Below are positions 17,582 through 25,522 of a stretch of DNA of 64,000 nt, one piece after another. Within the stretch, counting starts at the first letter, position 1. Each line of letters begins with the position of its first letter. The stretch is taken from assembly GCF_001984105.1 (NCBI RefSeq), contig NZ_MTQM01000009.1, forward strand, positions 806,001-870,000, written 5' to 3'. Below the pieces are notes generated by a model. It made no database searches, was not told the DNA's origin, and saw only the letters and a program-made list of their open reading frames with translations. Both the position numbers and the translations under genes were made by a program. Origin of the DNA: Microbacterium sp. CSI-V. Lineage in GTDB: Bacteria > Actinomycetota > Actinomycetes > Actinomycetales > Microbacteriaceae.

Positions 17582-18168
17582 GAGGCCACCCCCACCCGTG
17601 CACGCGGACGTTCGACCGGGGCGACGGGATCGGCGGCGCGGCGCTCGCGGGCCCGGAGGACCAGACGCCACGACACCGCCGCCGCGACCGTCACAGCGCA
17701 CGCCGCGACCGTCGCGAGGAACCAGGGCTCGGCGGCATCCGTTCCCGCCCCGATCGCGTGGGCGAGGGCCAGCGGCCACAGCAGGTAGGTGCCGCGGTGG
17801 ACGAAACGGAACACGCGGGCACCTATCCGGTGCCGCAGCAACGCGGTCACCACCACCGCCAGCACGAGGTCGATCGCGAGCGTGCCGAGTCCGAGCCACA
17901 CGGGCCGGTACGCCGCGAGGAAGGGCACGAAGAAGTCGACGACGTCCAACTGGGCGTAGCTGTCGAAGAGCAGCGAGACCAGGTGGATGCCGATGAACAC
18001 CGTCGCGAGGAGCGCGATGTCGCGGTGCAGGCGTGCCGCACCGAATCGCCCGAGGCCCGGCAGCGGGGCGCCGGAGCGGACGACGATCCCGCCGACGACG
18101 GCGAGGCTGAACAGCACGAGTCCGACGACCCCGGTGCCGCGCCCGAGGGCCCACAGCGCCTCATCCAC
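17578..18168 (-). CDS. Ferric-reductase-like transmembrane protein
   Basis: The 196-aa protein has about six membrane helices and paired histidines (LHRDIALLATVFIGIHL and FVHRGTYLLWPLALAHAI) positioned to bind b-type heme across the membrane, as in the MsrQ/ferric reductase-like superfamily. It would carry electrons from the cytosolic flavoprotein outward. It overlaps the ApbE gene by 8 nt and the NuoF-like gene by 4 nt. Confidence 0.88.
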   Translation of the reverse strand: MDEALWALGRGTGVVGLVLFSLAVVGGIVVRSGAPLPGLGRFGAARLHRDIALLATVFIGIHLVSLLFDSYAQLDVVDFFVPFLAAYRPVWLGLGTLAIDLVLAVVVTALLRHRIGARVFRFVHRGTYLLWPLALAHAIGAGTDAAEPWFLATVAACAVTVAAAVSWRLVLRARERRAADPVAPVERPRARVGVAS

Positions 18169-19135
18169 GGCTCATCGCCTCCCTCGCCGCGTGCGCGGGT
18201 GCATCCTCCGCCGGCCAGCCGCCGACGGTGTGCACCCGACCCTGGTGGTCCACCAGTCGTGCGGGCGCGCGGTCGGCCAGCCATTCGCGGGCCGAGGCGC
18301 CGCGGACGATCGCGGCGGTGGCGTACGCGTTGGCGAGGACGCAGCGCGATGCCGCGACCGTCACGGTGCGCCAGATCGGATCCGCGGGCAGCCCCGTGCG
18401 GGGATCGACGATGTGGTGCATCGTCTCGCCGCCGCGGAGCCACCGCCGCCGCAGCGTGCTCGACGTGGCCACGGCGTGGCCCGCCGTCACCCGCACGGTC
18501 GTCGCCGGCTCGTCGGGGAGGTCCTGGACGCGCACGTGCCATCCGTCGCGCGGCTCGGGGCCGGCCGTGGACACGTCTCCGCCGAGCGACAGCAGCACCG
18601 AGCAGTCGAGACGCGCGGCGATGGTCGCCGCCACCCGGTCCGCGGCGAGCGCTTTGGCCGTGGCGCCGAGGTCGAGCGTTCGGTCCGCCGGCACGCGGAG
18701 GCGTCGACCCCGCAGCTCCACCCGCTGCCATCCGGCGACGTCCGTCGCGATGGCGCGCACCGGCCGGTCGTCGTCGAGGACGAGCTCGATGTCACGGTCG
18801 TAGCCGAGCGCGCTCAGGTGGCGGCCGAGGGTCGGATCGACGGCTCCCTCGGTGAGGCGGGCGGCGTCGAGGGCCGCGCCGACGTACTCGGTGAGCAGCG
18901 CGCTGATCGGGGCTCCGGTCGGCAGGTCGGCGGCGATGCGGTTCAGCTCGCTATCGCCGCGGAAGCGGTTGAGGGCCGCATCGACGAGGGCGAGCTCGCG
19001 GTCGGCGATCTCGCGGGCGGCGTCGCGCAGCTCGTCGATGTCGCGGATGCCGCGCGGCAGCCGTTCCGTGTCGCCGTCGACGACGAGGACGGCATCGGTG
19101 GACCAGAGGCTCCACAGGGAGGAGGCGCGCATCAT
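18161..19135 (-). CDS. FAD:protein FMN transferase (ApbE family)
   Basis: The 324-aa protein has ApbE landmarks: LNRFRGDSELNRI, ALDAARLTEGAVDPTLG, LDLGATAKALAADR, LLSLGGDVS and THIV-type MHHIVDPRTGLPA. ApbE moves FMN from FAD onto a Thr or Ser of an extracytoplasmic acceptor. No clear signal peptide is seen. The only upstream neighbour is the Ser/Thr-rich protein, so the acceptor is not obvious. Confidence 0.92.
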   Translation of the reverse strand: MMRASSLWSLWSTDAVLVVDGDTERLPRGIRDIDELRDAAREIADRELALVDAALNRFRGDSELNRIAADLPTGAPISALLTEYVGAALDAARLTEGAVDPTLGRHLSALGYDRDIELVLDDDRPVRAIATDVAGWQRVELRGRRLRVPADRTLDLGATAKALAADRVAATIAARLDCSVLLSLGGDVSTAGPEPRDGWHVRVQDLPDEPATTVRVTAGHAVATSSTLRRRWLRGGETMHHIVDPRTGLPADPIWRTVTVAASRCVLANAYATAAIVRGASAREWLADRAPARLVDHQGRVHTVGGWPAEDAPAHAAREAMSRG

Positions 19136-19539
19136 GACCCGCTCGAGGTGGCGTCGGACTGCGTGGACTGCGACGACGAGACCGATCCGGAGGACGAACC
19201 GGTCGAGCTGTCCGAGGAGGACGACCCCGAGCTCGACTCGGCCGCGGTGCCGCCGGTGGTGTCGGTCGTCGTGGCATCCGTCGTCGCGGAGGTGTCGGTC
19301 GTCGCGGAGGTGTCGGTCGTCGTGGCGTCCGACGTTTCAGCGGTCGCGGATGCCGACGGCGTCGGCGTCGCGGTCGACACGGCGGTGTCGGACGTGGTGG
19401 TGGACGACGTCGCCGCCTCGGTCGCCGACGAGCCGTCGACCACCCCGGTGGCGATGACCGCCACGGCACCCGCGCTGAGGGCCGCGACCATGGCTGTGGC
19501 GACCCGGGTGCGGAGCCACATTCTCTGCAGAGCACTCAT
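19132..19539 (-). CDS. Ser/Thr-rich exported or anchored protein, function unknown
   Basis: The 135-aa protein has one N-terminal hydrophobic segment (about 13-33) and then almost only Ser, Thr, Asp, Ala and Gly, including repeats of TTDTSA. The FMN-binding domain often seen beside ApbE is absent. Just after the membrane segment is VDGSSATEAATS, which resembles the ApbE acceptor motif (D-x-x-S/T-G-A-T) but is one residue short. The start at 19539 follows AAAGGAGG. It heads the minus-strand redox operon and could be a flavinylated or glycosylated stalk; both are inference. Confidence 0.65.
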   Translation of the reverse strand: MSALQRMWLRTRVATAMVAALSAGAVAVIATGVVDGSSATEAATSSTTTSDTAVSTATPTPSASATAETSDATTTDTSATTDTSATTDATTTDTTGGTAAESSSGSSSSDSSTGSSSGSVSSSQSTQSDATSSGS

Positions 19540-19610
19540 CGGTGCCTCCTTTCGATGACCCCATGCTCACGAGGCCCGACAAGAGCAGCACTCATCGATC
19601 CGATGCGCCG

Positions 19611-19648
19611 TCTTTGCGATGTCTATGCGCCTGCTGTGCGAGGCGGTG
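19611..19648 (-). promoter_or_regulatory. Tandem repeat operator of the ApbE redox operon
   Basis: On the minus strand CACCGC (from 19648), CACAGC (19638), CATAGA (19627) and CAAAGA (19616) follow at 10, 11 and 11 bp, 70-110 bp upstream of the ATG at 19539. The unit order and spacing match the other sites of this region. Confidence 0.55.
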
Positions 19649-19676
19649 ACCGCGGATCGACCGCCGGGAGGACGGA

Positions 19677-19730
19677 CATACCGCTCGCATAGGAAGCGTG
19701 AGGGATCGGTGAGGGCGCCGTCCCTACTTT
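19677..19730 (+). promoter_or_regulatory. Tandem repeat operator and promoter of the ABC exporter operon
   Basis: CATACC at 19677, CATAGG at 19688, GTGAGG at 19698 and GTGAGG at 19709 follow at 11, 10 and 11 bp. A -10 box TACTTT begins at 19725, 16 nt after the last unit. The last two units would cover the -35 region, an activator-type geometry. Confidence 0.6.
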
Positions 19731-19768
19731 CGGGGCCACGGCCGCACTCCGCGCCGGGAAGGAGAACC

Positions 19769-21253
19769 ATGTACTGGACGTACCTGCGGCGCGAACTCGC
19801 GGGCCGCACCAAACAGACCGTGATCGTGGCCGTCGGACTGGCCGTCGCGATCGCGCTGGTGATCGTCGTCAACGCCCTCTCCGCGGGGGTGCGCGACGCG
19901 CAAGCCCAGGCGCTCTCGTCGGTGTACGGCGTGGGCACCGACCTCACCGTCACCGGGGCGCAGACCCAGCCCGGCGAAGGCGACAGCGGCCCGCGATTCG
20001 ATTTCGGCGCCGACGACGGATCCACCTCCGACGGCACGACGTCGCTCAGCCAGTCGCGGCTCATGACGGACATGATGCGCGGAACGCTGGATGCCTCGAC
20101 CGTGACGACCGTGGCCGGACTCGACGGCGTGGCCTCCGCCACGGGTGCCCTCGCACTCACCAACACCACGTTCTCGGGGGAGATCCCCGACCGCAGCGCC
20201 GACTCGGGCACGAGCACCGACGGCGCGCAGGGCGGCGGCATGGGCGAACCCCCGTCCGGCGGACCGGGCGGTGACGGTGGCAGCGCGTTCGACATCAACT
20301 CCTTCAGCGTGCTCGGCGTGGATCCCTCCGCGACCGTGGGTCCGCTGACCTCCGTCACGGTCTCGGACGGCCGAGCTCTCGCCGCCTCCGACGCCGGGAC
20401 CGACGTCGCCCTGGTCGACGCGACCTACGCCACCACCAACAGCCTCACCGTCGGCGGGACGATCGACGTCGGCGGCACCACGATGGAGATCGTCGGCATC
20501 GTCGCCTCCGCCTCGGCTGAGGCCGACACCGCCGCGAACGTGTACCTCCCCCTCGATGTCGCGCAGTCGCTCGCCGGCGTGGGCGCGGTCGTCTCCACCG
20601 TCTACGTGCAGGCGGACTCCGCGGATGCCATCGACACGGTGCAGGCCGAGGTCACGGCCGCTCTGCCGGACGCGACGGTGAGCTCGCAGTCGGAGCTCGC
20701 GTCGACGGTCTCGGGCTCGCTGTCCAGCGCGTCCTCGCTGATCTCGAACCTCGGCACCTGGCTGTCGATCGTCGTGCTGGCCGTCGCCGTGGCGCTGGCG
20801 GTGCTCTTCACCCTCTCCGGCGTCTCCCGCCGTACCCGGGAGTTCGGCACGCTGAAGGCGATCGGCTGGTCCAACGGCCGCGTCGTGCGTCAGGTCGCGG
20901 GCGAATCGCTCGTGCAGGGGCTGATCGGCGGTGCCGCGGGACTGATCCTGGGGCTCGGCGGCATCCTGCTCGTCAACGTCATCTCCCCCACCATCTCGGT
21001 CGCCGCTTCCTCGACCGGTGCCACGGGCCCCGGCGGTCAGGGCGGCCAGGGCGGACCGGGGATGGGCGGCGGAGGCGGCTTCGGCCAGGCCGCGTCGCAG
21101 GCCACCGACATCGTGCTCAACGCCCCCATCACCCCCACCGTCGTCGTCGCGGCGGTCGGGATCGCCGTCCTCGGCGGCGTCTTCGCCGGCGCCTTCGGCG
21201 GCTGGCGCGCCGTACGGCTCAGCCCCGCCGCGGCCCTCCGCTCGGTCGCGTGA
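19769..21253 (+). CDS. ABC exporter permease (MacB/FtsX type)
   Basis: The 494-aa protein has an N-terminal helix (about 18-40), a long extracytoplasmic domain with Gly/Ser-rich stretches, and three C-terminal helices with the FtsX-type GVSRRTREFGTLKAIGWSNGRV coupling region. A glycine-rich insertion (GGQGGQGGPGMGGGGGFG) lies between the last two helices. MacB-type pumps push substrates from outside the membrane by mechanotransmission. The start at 19769 has GGAAGGAG upstream; the longer upstream frame is noncoding. Confidence 0.9.
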   Translation: MYWTYLRRELAGRTKQTVIVAVGLAVAIALVIVVNALSAGVRDAQAQALSSVYGVGTDLTVTGAQTQPGEGDSGPRFDFGADDGSTSDGTTSLSQSRLMTDMMRGTLDASTVTTVAGLDGVASATGALALTNTTFSGEIPDRSADSGTSTDGAQGGGMGEPPSGGPGGDGGSAFDINSFSVLGVDPSATVGPLTSVTVSDGRALAASDAGTDVALVDATYATTNSLTVGGTIDVGGTTMEIVGIVASASAEADTAANVYLPLDVAQSLAGVGAVVSTVYVQADSADAIDTVQAEVTAALPDATVSSQSELASTVSGSLSSASSLISNLGTWLSIVVLAVAVALAVLFTLSGVSRRTREFGTLKAIGWSNGRVVRQVAGESLVQGLIGGAAGLILGLGGILLVNVISPTISVAASSTGATGPGGQGGQGGPGMGGGGGFGQAASQATDIVLNAPITPTVVVAAVGIAVLGGVFAGAFGGWRAVRLSPAAALRSVA

Positions 21254-21290
21254 CCGGCATCCGTTCCCACCTCATCCGCAGGGAGACATC

Positions 21291-22019
<729 letters not shown>

Positions 22020-22062
22020 TCCCGGCGGGGGTGAGCCGCGGTCCGCGGCCGCCCCCGCCGCC

Positions 22063-22068
22063 TATGCT
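22063..22068 (+). promoter_or_regulatory. -10 box of a probable leaderless promoter
   Basis: TATGCT ends 7 nt before the ATG at 22076, so transcription could start at or next to the A of the start codon. No -35 box is clear. Confidence 0.4.
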
Positions 22069-22075
22069 TCCAGGA

Positions 22076-23053
22076 ATGACAGCCTGGGCCATTCTCCACC
22101 TCGTCGCGACGATCGTGGTCGGCGCAGCTTTCCTCGTGAGCGGCGCCACCAAGATCCGCGGCATCGCGACCACGCGGGAGACGATCACCGCCCTCGGGCT
22201 GCCCTCGATCCTGCGCAACGACGCCGTCGCGCGGCTGTATCCGATCGCCGAGATCGTCCTGGGAATCGCCCTGCTGGTGCTGCCGGCGCCCGCGTGGTGG
22301 ATCGCCGCGGCGGGCGGTGCGGCGCTCATGGCCGTCTTGACCGCACTGGTCGTCCGGGTCGTCCGGTCGGGGCAGGCGGTCTCCTGCAACTGCTTCGGCG
22401 CGACCCAGGTGCTCAGCGGACGCTCGGTCGCACGCAACGCGGTGCTCCTGGCGCTGTCGCTGGCGACGGTGGCATCCGATCCGTTGACGACGGCCCCCGT
22501 CACGCAGGCCCTGCAGACAGCGCCCGACGAGCTGCTCGCGATCGTGACGGCCGTCCTCACCACGGCCGTCGTCACGGCGCTCATCACCCTCGGCCCCGCC
22601 CTCCCGAAGGACGCCGAGACCTTCGAGGATCGCGTGCTGGAGGTGCCCGAGGCGACGGTGCGCGACAGCGTCGGCCGTGAGGTCGATCTGCGCGGAGTCG
22701 TCGCGGGGGGTCCGGTTCTCCTGATCAACGTGAAGACCGGATGCAGCCCGTGTGCCACCGTCATCGAGACCCTGCGCGACGGCGACCTCATCGCCGACCG
22801 CGTGCGTGTACGCCTCCTCGAACGCACGCCCGCCGACGGAACACTCGACCGCCCGCGCCTCTGGGACGATGCCGGCGCCGTGGCGCGCCTGCTCGGGCTT
22901 CAGAACACCCCGTCGGCGCTCCTGATCGCCGCCGACGGCACCATCCCCGCCGACCCGGTGCGCGGTTCCGAGCAGATCTTCGCGCTGGTCCGGGGCATCG
23001 AGGAGGCCGTCGCGGCGCAGCAGCCGCGGCCTCTCGACGGTGTCGACCTGTGA
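22076..23053 (+). CDS. MauE-type membrane protein fused to a thioredoxin-like domain
   Basis: Residues 1-165 form a four-to-five-helix DoxX/MauE-like membrane domain with a conserved-looking SCNCFGAT motif (two Cys), and residues about 200-325 form a TlpA/thioredoxin-like domain with TGCSPC as the redox pair. The thioredoxin domain follows the last helix. MauE relatives help form disulfides, for example in methylamine dehydrogenase. The substrate here is unknown; the downstream exported protein with several cysteines is a candidate by position only. Confidence 0.8.
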   Translation: MTAWAILHLVATIVVGAAFLVSGATKIRGIATTRETITALGLPSILRNDAVARLYPIAEIVLGIALLVLPAPAWWIAAAGGAALMAVLTALVVRVVRSGQAVSCNCFGATQVLSGRSVARNAVLLALSLATVASDPLTTAPVTQALQTAPDELLAIVTAVLTTAVVTALITLGPALPKDAETFEDRVLEVPEATVRDSVGREVDLRGVVAGGPVLLINVKTGCSPCATVIETLRDGDLIADRVRVRLLERTPADGTLDRPRLWDDAGAVARLLGLQNTPSALLIAADGTIPADPVRGSEQIFALVRGIEEAVAAQQPRPLDGVDL

Positions 23054-23157
23054 ACTAATCATCGTGTAGACATCCCCTCCCCTCTTTTCCGCACCCCCCT
23101 AGCGTCGCGGTACCGGTCGGCCATCGACCGTCACACCGCACTCTCTGGGGGATCACC

Positions 23158-23778
23158 ATGTCCGAGGCATCGACCGGGCTCGACCGTCGTACCGTTCTGA
23201 AGGGCGCCGCGTGGTCGGCCCCGATCGTCGCGATGGCCGTCGCCACGCCGCTGGCTTCCGCTTCGACGGGCCCGACCTGTCCGCCCTGCCTCACCGCGGG
23301 CGTGCTCGGTGCCGTCACGACGCAGGCCGTCGTCGTCGGCAATACGGGCGCCCTGGCCTTCGTGGGCGCGCTGGGGCTCGACTCCCGCGGCTGCGACCTG
23401 ACGCTCTTCCAGCCGCTCTACACGATCATCCCCACGAGCGCGACGCTCACGATGAGCGACGGCACGACGCACAGCGGCACGGGCCTCACCGCCGGCACCG
23501 GCACGTTCGGCCAGATCGGCGCGCTGCCCGGGACCCTCCTGTTCAGCAACCTCAGCTTCCCCAGCGGCACCTACGTGCTCAACAGCAACCCGCGCCGCCC
23601 CACGAAGATCGTCGTCGAGGCGAACGTGATCCTGGTCGGTCTTCCGTCGCTGATCGAGATCACGTGCCCCGTCACGCTGACGTACACCCTCGACGTCTGG
23701 GGGGTCGGCGTCGTGACCCCCTCCTTCCTCGGCGGCACCGGCACCATCAACTTCACCGGCACCGCCACCCCGGCGTGA
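23158..23778 (+). CDS. Tat-signal exported protein of unknown function
   Basis: The 206-aa protein begins with a twin-arginine signal (DRRTVLKGAAWSAPIVAMAVATP) cut near ASAS, followed by a Cys-containing PTCPPCLTAG segment and a beta-rich domain low in charge (LTMSDGTTHSGTG, GTFGQIGALPG). Similar small Tat proteins are common in Microbacteriaceae and have no assigned role. GGGGGATC precedes the ATG. Four cysteines (two in CPPC) could form disulfides, fitting the redox protein upstream. Confidence 0.75.
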   Translation: MSEASTGLDRRTVLKGAAWSAPIVAMAVATPLASASTGPTCPPCLTAGVLGAVTTQAVVVGNTGALAFVGALGLDSRGCDLTLFQPLYTIIPTSATLTMSDGTTHSGTGLTAGTGTFGQIGALPGTLLFSNLSFPSGTYVLNSNPRRPTKIVVEANVILVGLPSLIEITCPVTLTYTLDVWGVGVVTPSFLGGTGTINFTGTATPA

Positions 23779-23784
23779 GCGCAC

Positions 23785-23830
23785 GGAGCCTCCGTCCGTT
23801 CCGTTCGCCGACGGGACGGACGGGGGCTCC
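23785..23830 (+). terminator. Hairpin terminator after the Tat-signal protein
   Basis: An 18-bp stem (arms 23785-23802 and 23813-23830, two G-T pairs) with a 10-nt loop lies 6 nt after the stop codon. Confidence 0.75.
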
Positions 23831-24202
23831 GTCGTTGCGCGGAAGGTCGGATCCACCGATTCCGCACCAGTACGCGCCAGATTCGATGCACACCACGCCA
23901 CCGGTCCGGGCCGGCTCCCGACGCGGAAAGATCACGAAAGGTGCGGTTGGACTCGTCCCCTTCCCCCGTGGAAGGAGCCACGTCTTCCCGCCCACGGGGA
24001 ACGGGGGGACGGATGCGACGATCGACGGGGAACCGCGAGGTCGGAGACCGGCGCGAACCGCGCCGGGTGGTCGTCGTGACCGGCGCGTGGGCGTACCCGT
24101 GCGTCGCGATCAGAGCGGTCGGCGCGGGGTGCCCCGAGATGTCCGGCATCCCCTCCGGCGGCCGCGAGGCGGTGGGGAAGGGATGAGCATCCGCGCGCGC
24201 CC
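23831..24202. other. Gene-free interval
   Basis: About 370 bp between the terminator at 23830 and the LuxR-type gene ending at 24203. Short open frames here have no ribosome site or recognisable product. I see no repeat or RNA structure. Confidence 0.5.
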
Positions 24203-24853
24203 TCACGGCGCGTCCATCCAGCCCTCCTCGATGAGCCGCGCACGCAGCTCCTCGCGATTCGCCGCTCCCAACGCCCGTCGGGCCCGCTGCAGGTGGGTGC
24301 GCACCGACGACACGGGCAGCCCCAGCCAGCGGGCCAGCCACTCCGCGGAGGGCGCTCCCCGCCCGGCGAACAGACAGGCCAGCTGCAACTGCCGATCGGA
24401 GAGCCGCACCTGGCTGAGCAGGGGCCGGATCGCCCGCTCCGCCGCGACGGCAGGCTCCGACCCGTCGAGGCAGTCGAGCAGGTCGGAGAGGTCGTGGTCG
24501 CGCGTGAGGACGGCGGCAGCCCCGACGTCGAGGAGGCGCGCGCGGTGCCGCGGAGACGGACGGTTCCCCACGACGACGGGACGCGCGCCCGCCGAACGCA
24601 GCGCACGGACCTTCAGCGCCGTCGGCACGTGGTCCATCAGCTCGGCGCGGACGACGACGCATCGGGCAACGCTCTCGATGGAGGTGACGTACTGGGCCCA
24701 CGAGGAGGTCACCGCGCCCACCTCGACCGACGTGTGTCCCAGCGTGATCGCGGCCCGCACCGCCGGACCGATCGACAACAGATCGTCGACGACGTCGACG
24801 GTCGATCCCCGGACCTGCTCCCCGTGCCCCACATCGGGAGCGTAACAAGCCAT
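24203..24853 (-). CDS. LuxR-type transcription regulator with a degenerate receiver
   Basis: The 216-aa protein has a receiver-like N-terminal domain without the usual Asp phosphorylation signature (VARCVVVRAELMDHVP, RSAGARPVVVGNRPS, LLDVGAAAVLTRDHD) and a C-terminal LuxR/GerE-like helix-turn-helix (LSDRQLQLACLFAGRG, WLGLPVSSVRTHLQRARRAL). It is related to the divergent neighbour. The most likely start, ATG 24853, shares CATG with the neighbour's start; a GTG seven codons downstream is an alternative. Control by phosphorylation seems unlikely. Confidence 0.72.
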   Translation of the reverse strand: MACYAPDVGHGEQVRGSTVDVVDDLLSIGPAVRAAITLGHTSVEVGAVTSSWAQYVTSIESVARCVVVRAELMDHVPTALKVRALRSAGARPVVVGNRPSPRHRARLLDVGAAAVLTRDHDLSDLLDCLDGSEPAVAAERAIRPLLSQVRLSDRQLQLACLFAGRGAPSAEWLARWLGLPVSSVRTHLQRARRALGAANREELRARLIEEGWMDAP

Positions 24854-25499
24854 GTCCACCGCGCGAACCACGAATGAATCGGCCGTCTGGGCCGCGAGCT
24901 CCCACAGGATGGCCGCGACCCTCATGGCCGAGTACTTGCGCGCCGCCCTGCGGCGCCCCGTCGTGGCGGGTCCGCCGGTCGAACCCCATCCGGCGCGGGT
25001 CACCCTCCTGATGGCCGAGCACGAGGACTCGCGCACCCTCCCCCGCACGCTGCGCGCGCTGAGTTCGGGGTCGAGCCGCGTGATCCTGCGGTACGACGGG
25101 GCGGAGCGATCGGCCGACATCCTCGAAACGGCGGACCGCTTCGGAGTGTGGGCCACCGTCGACGCGCGGGACGACGTGCGGGGCCTCGTCGACCTGGTCC
25201 GACGCGGATTGACCCGGTCATCGGCGTCGAGCGGTTTCCACACGACGGCTCTGGCCGGATGGCATCACGCCACCGACCCCGAAGCCTCGGCGCTCACCGA
25301 ACGCGAGAAGGCCGTCGTCCGTCTCCTGTGCGGCGACACCCCCCTCGACACGGCGGCGGCGGCGCGACGACTGGGCATCAGCGTGAACACCGTCAACGTG
25401 CACCTGCGCAACATCCGCCGCAAGCTCCGTGACCGATACACGGGGAATCGCCAAGCATTACGGGATGCCCTCGCCGACGCCGGTTGGTTGGAATGCTAG
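24852..25499 (+). CDS. LuxR-type transcription regulator, paralogue of the divergent gene
   Basis: The 215-aa protein ends in a clear LuxR helix-turn-helix (LTEREKAVVRLLCGDTP, ARRLGISVNTVNVHLRNIRRKL) and GWLEC, matching GWMDAP of the neighbour. The N-terminal half is a degenerate receiver fold (VTLLMAEHEDSRTLPRTL, VILRYDGAERSADILETADRFGVWATV). GGGAG lies about 11 nt before ATG 24852; ATG 24909 is an alternative start. Its product may control the adjacent exported-protein gene or the AraC-like gene that follows 23 bp downstream. Confidence 0.72.
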   Translation: MSTARTTNESAVWAASSHRMAATLMAEYLRAALRRPVVAGPPVEPHPARVTLLMAEHEDSRTLPRTLRALSSGSSRVILRYDGAERSADILETADRFGVWATVDARDDVRGLVDLVRRGLTRSSASSGFHTTALAGWHHATDPEASALTEREKAVVRLLCGDTPLDTAAAARRLGISVNTVNVHLRNIRRKLRDRYTGNRQALRDALADAGWLEC

Positions 25500-25522
25500 A
25501 GGGTCGGAAGAGTGGAGAGAGA

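Noticed and set aside
19150..19450. Short tandem repeats suggesting a CRISPR or microsatellite
   Set aside because: They encode the TTDTSA repeats of the Ser/Thr-rich protein; no spacers of constant length.
18161..19539. Perfect ApbE flavinylation motif in the Ser/Thr-rich protein
   Set aside because: DGSSAT lacks one residue compared with D-x-x-S/T-G-A-T, so I only call it a near-match.
23941..24186. 81-codon open frame in the gap before the LuxR gene
   Set aside because: No ribosome site, low-complexity Arg/Gly composition, no recognisable fold.
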